Positions 35,638 through 43,447 of a stretch of 64,000 bases of DNA are shown here, one piece after another. The stretch comes from Candidatus Leptofilum proximum. GTDB taxonomy: Bacteria; Chloroflexota; Anaerolineae; Promineifilales; Promineifilaceae. The DNA is taken from contig JADJXK010000001.1 of assembly GCA_016710325.1 (NCBI GenBank), positions 1,736,001 to 1,800,000 of the forward strand, written 5' to 3'. Every line of letters begins with the position of its first letter. The first letter of the stretch is position 1. Both the position numbers and the translations under genes were made by a program. The notes below the pieces were generated by a model. That model did no database searches. It had not been told where the DNA came from and saw nothing but the letters and a program-made list of their open reading frames with translations.

Positions 35638-36306
35638 CTATAAATGCTCCACTATCACCCCGTCGCGAATCCAGATGGTGCGCTGGGCATGTTCCGCCAC
35701 TTCGGGATCGTGGGTAATCATCACAACGGTCATGCCCTGGCTGTTGAGCTCCTTAAAGATGTTCAGGATTTCATTGCCCGACTGGGTGTCCAGCGCCCCG
35801 GTGGGCTCGTCGGCCAGGATAATGCTTGGTTTGGGGGCCAGGGCGCGAGCGATGGCCACACGCTGCTGCTGCCCGCCAGAGAGCTCGTCTGGCTTGTGGT
35901 CCAGGCGGTCGCCGAGGCCCACCGCGTTCAGGGCTTCTTGGGCGCGTTCCAGGCGTTGAGTACGGCCGTATCCGCCATACATCAGCGGTAGGGCCACCTG
36001 CTTTTCGGCCGTGGTGCGCGGCAGCAAATTAAACTGCTGGAAGACAAAGCCAATGCGCTGGTTGCGAATGCGCGCCTGTTCGTCGTCGCTCATCTGGCTC
36101 ACGTCGATGCCGTCCAGCGTGTACCGCCCGCCCGTCGGTGCGTCCAGGCAGCCAATCACGTTCATCAAGGTACTCTTGCCGGAGCCAGATGGCCCCATAA
36201 TGGCCACAAATTCGCCTTCTTTGATATTCAAATCCACACCGCGTAAGGCATGCACCATCACTTCGCCCATTTCATACGATTTGGTAATGTTGGTTAGTTC
36301 GATCAT
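35638..36306 (-). CDS. MacB/LolD-type ABC transporter ATPase
   Basis: A 222-residue ATPase starting at ATG 36306 (MIELTNITKSY), with AGGATAA upstream. Walker A GPSGSGKST, Q-loop FVFQQFNLLP, signature LSGGQQQRVAIARAL, Walker B IILADEPTGALD and H-loop VVMITHD are all present. Energises export with the permease downstream. Second or third gene of the efflux operon; a repeat-bearing gap of 161 bp separates it from the membrane-fusion gene. Confidence 0.96.
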   Translation of the reverse strand: MIELTNITKSYEMGEVMVHALRGVDLNIKEGEFVAIMGPSGSGKSTLMNVIGCLDAPTGGRYTLDGIDVSQMSDDEQARIRNQRIGFVFQQFNLLPRTTAEKQVALPLMYGGYGRTQRLERAQEALNAVGLGDRLDHKPDELSGGQQQRVAIARALAPKPSIILADEPTGALDTQSGNEILNIFKELNSQGMTVVMITHDPEVAEHAQRTIWIRDGVIVEHL

Positions 36307-36362
36307 GTTCTTATCCTGAATCAATATGTAATTGAGTAACTTGAGGCTCTTTGGGATTTCCT

Positions 36363-36433
36363 GGGGTTTGCCACGAATTAACGCGAATTATCACGAAAAT
36401 TAGCGTTAATTCGGGCTAATTCGCTGCAAAAAT
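36363..36433. repeat. ACGAATTA-type repeat between efflux genes
   Basis: Units related to CACGAATTAACG are followed by an inverted GTTAATTCG form. It lies between the membrane-fusion and ATPase genes. Confidence 0.7.
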
Positions 36434-36467
36434 CAGCCTGACCCCGCCAAATCCTAAATCCCCTAAT

Positions 36468-38090
36468 TTAATTACCCCCAAACGGTCCCCCGCCGGGTCC
36501 TGGCAGAAATCCTTCCACCGGTTGGGACGTTTCAATAATCAGCTCATCCCCTTCGGCCAGGCCGCTGGTGATTTGCGTGTTTGCTGCGTCGCGCAGGCCG
36601 ATTGTTACTTCGACCACCTCGCCGTCGGCGCGGGTGACGTAATACTTGCCCGCGTTGCGATCCGGCGTGATGGCCCGATTGGGCACCAGCAGCACGTTGT
36701 TACGCTGGGCGGTGATCAGGTTGGCGTTGGCCGTCATGCCCACGCGGATGGGCAGCTCCGTCTCGCCCAATGCCAGGTAGACGGCGTAGGTCACCAGCCC
36801 GCTGCCCTGCGAGGCGGTGTTGCGCGGCGCTATCGAGACGACGGTGGCGGCAACTTGCTCATCTGGCCACGTTTCCAGGGTAATGACGGCTTCTTGCCCC
36901 AGGATGATGCTGCTGATGTCCACCTCATCCACGTCCAGCACCAGTTCCAGGCTGTCGGGATTAAACAGCTCCACAACCGTGCCGCTGGCCTGCTCACCGA
37001 TGCTGGCGTTGACGGCCGTAACCACCCCGGCATAAGGCGCGGTCAATGTGGCGTTCGCCAGATTCTGCTCGGCGCGGGCCAGATTGTTTTGCGCCTGAAC
37101 CAGCTGCGCCTCGGCGATGGCGATTTGCTTGTCAGAAGCGCCGCGCACCAGCTGGTCAAGCGATGCTTCTGCCGAGGCCAACGTTGCTTCTGCCTGGGCA
37201 ATCTGTGCAGCGGAGGCCCCTTCCTGCACCTGCTGCAGGCGCAGTTCGGCCGTTTTCAACGAAGCCGCTGCCAGACTCACCGATGCCTGGGCGGCGGCAA
37301 TGGAGTTCGGGTCGCCGTTGAGCAGTGCATCCAGCGTTTCCTGGGCGGCTTGCAGCTCGGCGTTGGCCTGCAAAGCGGCCGTTCGCGCCGACAGCTCCAT
37401 TTCCGCCAGCTGGTCTTCGGAGATGTACTCACTCTCGGTTACCAAAACCGTGCTGTGCTGCTCGGCGGCCTGGGTTGCGGCCGTTTGGGCCAGCGCCAGT
37501 TCAATTTGCGCCGCTGCAACTTCGTCGGCACCGGCTGTATCGGTCAGGTCAGACAGGCGGGCGTAGGCGGCGTTGAGGTCCGCCTGGGCGGCGCGCACGT
37601 CCGCTTCGGCGGCGGCGATGTCGTAGGCGTCAGGGCCGTCTCGCAGATCGGCCAGGCTGGCCTGGGCGCTGGCGACATTTGCTTCAGCGGCGGCCAGGTC
37701 GGCCACTGTGGCCGGTTCCCGCAGTGTGGCCAGGTTGGTTTCCTGGATGACCACAGCCTGGGCGGCATTGGCCACGTCGCGTTCAAGAGCGGCCGTTTCC
37801 AATTGCAGCAGCGGGTCGCCAACGTTTACCGCGTCACCCACAGCTATATAAATTTCGGCCACGGTGCCGCCGCGCAGCAGGGCGAGTTCGGCCGTTTGCT
37901 CAGCCTGGATGCTGCCGCTGGCCGTGGCGCTGGCCGACAAATCCCCCACAAAGGCGGTGACAATGTCGCCCGTTTGCGGCGCCTGCGCGGCGGCGCTGCG
38001 CTGCCCCTGCCACAGCAGAAACAGGGCAACCAGCAGCACCAGCGCGCCCATTCCAATCCAACTCCATTTATTGCGTAGAAATTCTTTCAT
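36468..38090 (-). CDS. HlyD/MacA-type membrane-fusion protein
   Basis: A 540-residue protein starting at ATG 38090, with GAGGAA 9 nt upstream. Single N-terminal membrane anchor (residues about 9-28), a lipoyl half-domain (SGSIQAEQTAELALLRGGTVAEIYIAVGDAV), a long alanine-rich coiled-coil hairpin (about 105-345), second lipoyl half (TLTAPYAGVVTAVNASIGEQ), beta-barrel and membrane-proximal domains, and a Gly/Pro-rich tail. It links the ABC permease to the exterior. The IS110 element lies directly upstream, starting 12 bp before its start codon and separating it from its paralogue at 39811-41367. Confidence 0.92.
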   Translation of the reverse strand: MKEFLRNKWSWIGMGALVLLVALFLLWQGQRSAAAQAPQTGDIVTAFVGDLSASATASGSIQAEQTAELALLRGGTVAEIYIAVGDAVNVGDPLLQLETAALERDVANAAQAVVIQETNLATLREPATVADLAAAEANVASAQASLADLRDGPDAYDIAAAEADVRAAQADLNAAYARLSDLTDTAGADEVAAAQIELALAQTAATQAAEQHSTVLVTESEYISEDQLAEMELSARTAALQANAELQAAQETLDALLNGDPNSIAAAQASVSLAAASLKTAELRLQQVQEGASAAQIAQAEATLASAEASLDQLVRGASDKQIAIAEAQLVQAQNNLARAEQNLANATLTAPYAGVVTAVNASIGEQASGTVVELFNPDSLELVLDVDEVDISSIILGQEAVITLETWPDEQVAATVVSIAPRNTASQGSGLVTYAVYLALGETELPIRVGMTANANLITAQRNNVLLVPNRAITPDRNAGKYYVTRADGEVVEVTIGLRDAANTQITSGLAEGDELIIETSQPVEGFLPGPGGGPFGGN

Positions 38091-38116
38091 TAGATTATTC
38101 CTCGTATGATATGAAG

Positions 38117-38365
38117 TAACGGGATTACCCCGTTGACAATAAATTGAATCCCTGAGATGCTGACCTAAACAGCCAAGAGGAAATGCGCTTATTCCTTGTT
38201 GCCTTCCGCAGAAGGACTTCTTCCAAAGTATGCATCCCTCAGCCTGTTGGGAACTTCTAACCCGTATTCTGTTCACCCCAGCCAGGTTTCGGACAGCAGA
38301 ACGATGGGCATTCATCTGGCTGGTCAAGTTCTCATACCACGAGGCTGCTGACCTCAACAGGACTC
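38117..38365 (+). ncRNA. Candidate IS110 bridge RNA with target- and donor-binding loops
   Basis: Two successive stem-loop modules. Module 1: CTGAG+ATGC (38152-38160) pairs with GCAT (38232-38235) and CTCAG (38238-38242). Its 5' side holds TTATTCCT (38189-38196), identical to the left target flank including core CT (38095-38102). The inner hairpin is CCTTC-CGCA-GAAGG, and AGTA (38227-38230) on the 3' side is complementary to TACT (39812-39815) of the right target. Module 2: CCTGTTG (38243-38249) pairs with CAACAGG (38355-38361). It contains CCGTATT (38262-38268), identical to the element's right end, an inner 8-bp stem CCAGCCAG/CTGGCTGG (38278-38285, 38316-38323), and TCATAC (38332-38337), complementary to GTATGA (38104-38109). 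This is the architecture of bridge RNA. Confidence 0.7.
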
Positions 38366-38411
38366 AGGGAATCAATCCTCTTTGGCGCAACAACCCCCAT
38401 CGGAGGTGTTT

Positions 38412-39665
38412 ATGTTCACAACAAGCGATTTACTCGTCGGGGTGGATATCCACCGCCGCAATAATGTGGTGCAGGTCATGAATGGCGTTGGCGATAGCCT
38501 GGCCAAACCGCAACATGTGGCCAACAATCGCCCCGGCACAGCCGCTCTCATTCAGCAGTTAGCTGACCTGGCGCAGGCAGGAGGCTTTGCCCATATCCAC
38601 ATCGCCGCTGAAGCCACCGGTAACTACTGGTTGCCCTTCTTCTGTGAACTAGAACAGTCGCCAGAGTTGGCTGCCTGGCCCGTCTCCCTCTATCCGTTCA
38701 ACCCCAAGGTGATTCACAAATTCCGTCACTGCCTGGGCGATTGGGACAAGACCGATACCCTCGATGCCCTGGTCATTGCCGAGCGATTGCGTTTGGGCCG
38801 CCAGTTGCCGTATCCTTTTCAGATGGAAGAGCGCTACCTGCCGCTGCGCACGCTAACTCGTTATCGCTACCACCTGGTGGGCGAAGTGGTGCGCGTCAAG
38901 TCCTACGCACTGTCGCTGGTTTACCTTCAGGCCAGCGACTACACGGTTGACCGGGCTTTCAGCGACGTCTTTGGCAAGACCAGCCAAGCGGTTCTCAAGG
39001 AGTTCCCTTCTCTGGAAGCGGTGGCGGCCATGCCCTTTGACGACCTGGTTGAGTGGCTGGATGTGAAGGGTAAACGGCGCTTTGCTGACCCGCAGGACAA
39101 TGCCCGCCGGTTACATCGCATTGCTCAGGACTCCTACCACCTACCGGAGCCGTGGTTGGCGGCCGTCAACACGGCGCTCAGCCTGAGCCTGCGTCACCTG
39201 ACGGTATTAGAGCAACTGCTGACCCGTCTCGATTCAGCCATTGCCGACCTGATGACGCAGATTCCCAATTCGTTGACCACCATTCCCGGCATTGGCCCTG
39301 TTTTCGCCGCTGGCATCATCGCTGAAATTGGCGACCTGGCTCGTTTTGACTATCGTCATGAAAAGGTCGCCAGTTTTGCCGGTCTCAAGTGGTCTAAGCA
39401 TCAGTCGGCCGACTTTACGGCGGAAGAAACACATCTCAAACGCACCGGGTCGGCTTACCTACGTTACTATCTTTGTGAAGCGGCTCAGTTGGTCAGAATG
39501 CACGATGCTGAGTACGGCGCTTTCTACCAGAAGAAGCATGACGAAGTCCGTCATCATCAACATAAGCGAGCCATTGTCCTGACCGCTCGCAAGCTCGTTC
39601 GGTTAGTTGTGCGGCTGCTGACGACCCATGAACCGTTCCGGGCCAGGCAGGTGCCTACTGGTTAG
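38412..39665 (+). CDS. IS110-family recombinase
   Basis: A 417-residue protein starting at ATG 38412, with GGAGGTG 4 nt upstream. N-terminal DEDD (RuvC-like) domain begins LLVGVDIHRRNNVVQV and continues HIHIAAEATGNYW and the DKTDTLDALVIAERL stretch. C-terminal Transposase_20 domain is IPNSLTTIPGIGPVFAAGII through FDYRHEKVASFAGL, followed by the conserved serine region RTGSAYLRYYLCEAAQ. These recombinases cut and rejoin DNA guided by a bridge RNA encoded in the element's own non-coding end. Intact and probably active. Confidence 0.95.
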   Translation: MFTTSDLLVGVDIHRRNNVVQVMNGVGDSLAKPQHVANNRPGTAALIQQLADLAQAGGFAHIHIAAEATGNYWLPFFCELEQSPELAAWPVSLYPFNPKVIHKFRHCLGDWDKTDTLDALVIAERLRLGRQLPYPFQMEERYLPLRTLTRYRYHLVGEVVRVKSYALSLVYLQASDYTVDRAFSDVFGKTSQAVLKEFPSLEAVAAMPFDDLVEWLDVKGKRRFADPQDNARRLHRIAQDSYHLPEPWLAAVNTALSLSLRHLTVLEQLLTRLDSAIADLMTQIPNSLTTIPGIGPVFAAGIIAEIGDLARFDYRHEKVASFAGLKWSKHQSADFTAEETHLKRTGSAYLRYYLCEAAQLVRMHDAEYGAFYQKKHDEVRHHQHKRAIVLTARKLVRLVVRLLTTHEPFRARQVPTG

Positions 39666-39810
39666 TGCGACAATAGCCAGCCTTTGCTGGTGAGCAGCTA
39701 TATGACCTGCTATTCGATTGAAAAAGTTCAGAATGGCAGGTTTGCGGTAGCTTGCCTGCTTTTCGGCGAATTTGGGCTTGTTTTGCTCCTTGACATTTCA
39801 CCGTATTACT

Positions 39811-41367
39811 TTACTCTCCAAACGGCCCCTGGCCACCAATCTCTTCCGTCGGCTGGCTGGTGACGAGGCGCAAAACGTCGCCTTCGGCCAGGCCCGCCGT
39901 GATTTGTGTGTTTTCACTGTCGCGCAGCCCAAGCGATACTTCCACCTGACGGAAGCTGCCGTCGGCCTGCTGGACATCGACGTAATATTTGCCCGCGGCC
40001 CGGTCTGGCGTGATGGTGGCGTTGGGCACCAGCAGCACGTCGTCGCGCTCGGCGGTGATCAGGCTGGCGTTAGCCGTCAAGCCGATGAGCGTGGGCAGAT
40101 CGTCTGCCCGGTAGGCCAGGTGCACGTCGTAGGTCACCAGGGCGCTGCTGGCGTCGCTGGCGCTGGGGGCGATGGCCACAACTTCGCTGTCAAGCTCCCG
40201 GTCGGGCCACGCTTCCAGGGTAATGGTGGCGGGCTGCTGCACGGCAAAGCTGCCGATGTCCACTTCATCCACGCTGAGCACCACTTGCAGGCTGCGGCTG
40301 TCTACCAGTTCCACCACCGGGCCGCTGGCAATTTCACCCTGGTCGACGTAAACGGCCGTTACCACCCCAGCAAACGGCGCCACAATCGAGGCATCGGCCA
40401 GCGCTGCTTCGGCGTCGGCCAGGCTGAGCTCTGCCTGGGTCACTTCCGCCTCGGCGGCGCGAATCTCTTCAGCAGTGGGGCCAGCCAGCAATTTGGCCAG
40501 ATTGGCTTCCTGTTGGGCTACGGCCGCTTCCGCACTGGCAATGTCGGCGGCGGTGGCGCCGGCCAGCGTGCTGTCCAGATCGATCTGGCTGCCATCGACG
40601 CGGGCGCTGGCTGCCGCCACGCTGCTCTGCGCCGCGCTGACGCTGGGGCCAGCCAGCAGCGCGTCCAGCTGCGCCTGGGCGTTCGCCACGGCCTGCTCTG
40701 CCTGCAAGCGAGCCTGGTGGTTGGCTTCATTCGGGTTTTCTTCGTTGACTTCCACGGCGCGGTCCAGCTGCTGCTGGGCGGCCAGTAAGTTGGCTTCCGC
40801 AGCGGTGATCTGGCTCTGGCTGGTGCTGTTCTGGCTGCTGTTTAGATCAGCGACAGAGGAGTTGAGCTGCGCCTGGGCGGAGGCAACCGACGCCTCGCCG
40901 AGGGCGATTTCGGTGCTGCTGGGGCCAGCCAGCAGGTCATCCAGCTGGGCCTGGGCGCTTGCCAGAGCGGCTTCGGCGCTGGCGATTGCGGCGTCGCTGG
41001 CGGGGGCCTGCAAATCGGCCAGCCGGACTTGGGCCAGGGTGAGTGATTGGGCGGCGTTGGCCAGGTCAAACTGCAAATCGGTGGTGTCTAACTGCACCAG
41101 CAGATCGCCGGGCTGCACGGCATCGCCCAACCGCACAGCCACTTCGGTGACACGGGCGGCGGTGCTGGCGGTGAGCACGGCTTCGCGCTGCGGCAAAACC
41201 TGCCCGCTGGCGGTTGCACTGGCAGACAAATCGCCGATGAAGGCAACGGCCGTTGCCTCCACTTGTGCTTGGGCGGAATTGTTGGTTGTGCTCCAATTGG
41301 CGTAAAACAGTGCGGCTATTAAAACGGTTGTGATCGTGCCGACAACAACCCATCTTTTTCTATTCAT
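39811..41367 (-). CDS. HlyD/MacA-type membrane-fusion protein, second copy
   Basis: A 518-residue paralogue of the protein at 36468-38090. N-terminal anchor (about 6-24), first lipoyl half with VTEVAVRLGDAVQPGDLLVQ, long coiled-coil hairpin rich in ASAQAQLDDLLAGP repeats (about 100-335), second lipoyl half SIVAPFAGVVTAVYVDQGEI, then the beta domains and a PFGE end. Its stop codon is 2 bp from the flanking CT of the IS110 element. Before insertion it would have been followed by the other fusion gene 12 nt later. A tandem pair serving one ATPase/permease pair is unusual; they may form mixed hexamers. Confidence 0.92.
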   Translation of the reverse strand: MNRKRWVVVGTITTVLIAALFYANWSTTNNSAQAQVEATAVAFIGDLSASATASGQVLPQREAVLTASTAARVTEVAVRLGDAVQPGDLLVQLDTTDLQFDLANAAQSLTLAQVRLADLQAPASDAAIASAEAALASAQAQLDDLLAGPSSTEIALGEASVASAQAQLNSSVADLNSSQNSTSQSQITAAEANLLAAQQQLDRAVEVNEENPNEANHQARLQAEQAVANAQAQLDALLAGPSVSAAQSSVAAASARVDGSQIDLDSTLAGATAADIASAEAAVAQQEANLAKLLAGPTAEEIRAAEAEVTQAELSLADAEAALADASIVAPFAGVVTAVYVDQGEIASGPVVELVDSRSLQVVLSVDEVDIGSFAVQQPATITLEAWPDRELDSEVVAIAPSASDASSALVTYDVHLAYRADDLPTLIGLTANASLITAERDDVLLVPNATITPDRAAGKYYVDVQQADGSFRQVEVSLGLRDSENTQITAGLAEGDVLRLVTSQPTEEIGGQGPFGE

Positions 41368-41486
41368 CGTGATGCTCCTGATTCTTGCTGTAACTGTTCT
41401 GTTTTATTTTTTCAACACAATGAACAGCTTAACGGCCAAATCTGGAGAAGTTATGGAGAAGTGTGGCAGACAGTTTGCAGATTTAT

Positions 41487-42353
41487 CTAGGGGATGGCCT
41501 GATCCAGGTACCAGGTTTCGTCGGCGTCGAAGAGCCAGGTGGTGCTGCCGCTGGGCAGCGGATTGAGGCGCAGTTCGGACGGCCAGGCGACGTGTTCCCA
41601 GCCGTTTTCGGTGAGGACAAGAGGTTCAAAGCGCCTGTTGGTGAGGCGTTTAATATCGGGCAGGTCAGGACCATCGGTTGGGGTGCCAGGTTCGGTGGAG
41701 ACCCAAAGGTGCGGTGGGGCATCGGCCGTTTCTATCTGGCCCAGGTAGCAAGTAAAGATCACTTCTCGCTTCTGATGGGTGGCATCTTCCATAAAGCCGA
41801 TGTACTGCGTGGGCAAATCCTCAATGGAAAAGGGAGTAAACGGGCCAACAATGTTGCGTGGCAGGCTGCCCTGCCACTCTTCAAAACGGGTGGACCAGTC
41901 CATGTAGATCCCCAAGGCCACGCCTATCACTTCGCCGGGATTTACGTCCCCAGAGACGAGATACTGGGCAGTGTAGCCGGTTATGCCATCGCGCACGGAC
42001 TGGGAGATGGTGATGATGCCGCCGCCAGTGGTCGCAGCTGCCTCGACATCAGCAATGACCTGGGCCGGATTTCCGGCGTCAAAGTGGGTTTCGTCGAACC
42101 AGCCGTAGCGATCGCTGTAGAAGTAGCGCGAGTCGGGCAGCGGGTAAACAAAGCGCATGACTTTGTTGTCGTCGTTGGGGCAATCGACCAGGTAGTAGGA
42201 AGAGCGGGCAGCCCGGCTGCCCGCGCCTGGGGCGCTTTTGCCAAACCAGGAACCTGCCTGCTCATTCATCAACAGGAGCGTGACACAAAGACCAACCAGG
42301 ATCGCTGCCCGGAACAAATGGCGTTTGGCCGGGACTTTCATCGACCCGTTCAT
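41487..42353 (-). CDS. Exported protein of unknown function, 288 aa
   Basis: An N-terminal hydrophobic segment (about 13-29) after basic residues looks like a signal anchor. The mature part is acidic and aromatic-rich: SSYYLVDCPNDDNKVMRFVYPLPDSRYFYSDRYGWFDETH, then DWSTRFEEWQGSLPRN, and a C-terminal FDADETWYLDQAI. Two cysteines only. No family recognised. It lies 119 bp upstream of the efflux operon on the same strand. Confidence 0.6.
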   Translation of the reverse strand: MNGSMKVPAKRHLFRAAILVGLCVTLLLMNEQAGSWFGKSAPGAGSRAARSSYYLVDCPNDDNKVMRFVYPLPDSRYFYSDRYGWFDETHFDAGNPAQVIADVEAAATTGGGIITISQSVRDGITGYTAQYLVSGDVNPGEVIGVALGIYMDWSTRFEEWQGSLPRNIVGPFTPFSIEDLPTQYIGFMEDATHQKREVIFTCYLGQIETADAPPHLWVSTEPGTPTDGPDLPDIKRLTNRRFEPLVLTENGWEHVAWPSELRLNPLPSGSTTWLFDADETWYLDQAIP

Positions 42354-42437
42354 AGGTGCATTTTAGCCAGGAAAGGGTGGCAAACCAACTAACCTTAGAT
42401 ATATTTCGCTCGGGCTACACAAGACCTACACACTCTA

Positions 42438-43019
42438 TTAGGGCTGGCGCAGGGCCTGGACGGAGCGGAACTCTCCGGTGGCCAGGTCGGCGTAAACGGC
42501 CGTTTGTGTAACCTCGTCCAAATAGCGCCAGAGGGGTTGCTCCAGGGGAATCAGTTGGGCCAGGGCGCTGTGAAGCTGGCTGTCCCACCGGTCGATGAGC
42601 CGCTCGAAGTCAGACGGCCGTACGTTCCCCCGGCATTCAGGATGACCACAGGAACAGGGCATGTCGTAGGGCAGGTTAAACATGCCGTAGTCGTCGGTGA
42701 TCTCTTCACCAGGCTGAATGTCGCGTACGGCAATCTCGAAGCCGTAGCCGGTGCTGAGGGAGTTGCTCTGGCAGCTGTGGTTGACGTAGCGAGCAATGTC
42801 CCAACTGAGCAAGCGAGAGCCATCTTTTTCCACAGTGCTATATTTGTCCAGAATGGGTTGGTAAATTTCAGCGGTGAGCAGGGGATGGTCGGCGGGGAGA
42901 ACAATTTCCAGGGCGTCCTGCACATAAACGATGGTGCCTTTAGGGATAAACGCGGTGGCATACACGCCAAAGCCAATCGAGGGGCTGATGTAGCGTAATT
43001 CAGTTGCCGGATGAATCAT
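42438..43019 (-). CDS. SET-domain protein with post-SET cysteine cluster
   Basis: A 193-residue protein. SET motifs: SIGFGVYATAFIPKGTIVY at the start, RYVNHSCQSNS (the NHS motif) near 98, EIAVRDIQPGEEITDDYG near 115-132, and post-SET cysteines CSCGHPECRG near 143-152 that bind zinc. SET proteins transfer methyl groups from SAM to lysine side chains. Such genes are scattered in bacteria, often as horizontal acquisitions. Target unknown; the nearest candidate substrates by position are the giant proteins encoded divergently at 43448-50646. Confidence 0.9.
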   Translation of the reverse strand: MIHPATELRYISPSIGFGVYATAFIPKGTIVYVQDALEIVLPADHPLLTAEIYQPILDKYSTVEKDGSRLLSWDIARYVNHSCQSNSLSTGYGFEIAVRDIQPGEEITDDYGMFNLPYDMPCSCGHPECRGNVRPSDFERLIDRWDSQLHSALAQLIPLEQPLWRYLDEVTQTAVYADLATGEFRSVQALRQP

Positions 43020-43447
43020 ATTTTTATTGGTGCTGCTCCTTGTTCTTTACAAGAACGAAACAAAAAATTTCCTCGCAGTATAGCGGAAGTACGGCCGTTT
43101 ACAAGATACCCACTATATATTTTTGGGCCAAGTCCGAAAGACCCTTTCTGGTTTTCATTCAGCGAATTTTTGAGCTGGTAAGGCGGGAAAACGGCCGAAA
43201 AATTAAAGGGCAGGATTGACAAACAACTCAAATTCCCTATCCTATTCCCTAGGTTCGGCCGAAACAAACACCAACGCTCCGACACGATCCAACTACCCAG
43301 ACATCCCTCCGAATCTGCTTGTCACCATGGCGCCCGGCATAGGGTAACTGGCCTGATCTTGCCTGGATTTTGCCAGTTACTCTTAAGCCCTGGATCAGGT
43401 TTGTCACCACCCCCTGATGAACCTCTTCCTTGGAAGGAGACGGTGCA
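43020..43447. other. 428-bp divergent intergenic region
   Basis: No gene seen. A possible plus-strand promoter is TTGACA (43216-43221), a 16-nt gap and TATCCT (43238-43243). A 9-bp inverted repeat GTAACTGGC/GCCAGTTAC lies at 43344-43352 and 43372-43380. The region is AT-richer than its surroundings. Confidence 0.5.

Larger units (their letters stand above)
38103..39808 (+). mobile_element. Complete IS110-family insertion sequence
   Basis: A 1706-bp element between two membrane-fusion genes. It contains a 5' non-coding region with a candidate bridge RNA, the recombinase gene, and about 143 bp of 3' non-coding DNA. Boundaries rest on three observations. CT dinucleotides flank both ends (38101-38102 and 39809-39810), as in IS621. 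Joining the ends through CT would place TTGACA (39790-39795) exactly 17 nt from TATGAT (38105-38110). Removing the element with one CT leaves 12 nt between the stop codon of one fusion gene and the start of the next. No terminal inverted repeats are seen, as expected for IS110. Confidence 0.82.

Noticed and set aside
36522..38078. 518-residue plus-strand open frame
   Set aside because: It is antisense to a clear membrane-fusion protein. The sequence is the mirror of the Ala-rich coiled coil and has no family motif.
38103..39806. CGTAT as the duplicated core of the IS110 element
   Set aside because: CGTAT occurs near both ends, but using CT as core fits known IS110 elements, gives the 17-nt split promoter and restores gene spacing, so the CGTAT match is taken as coincidental.
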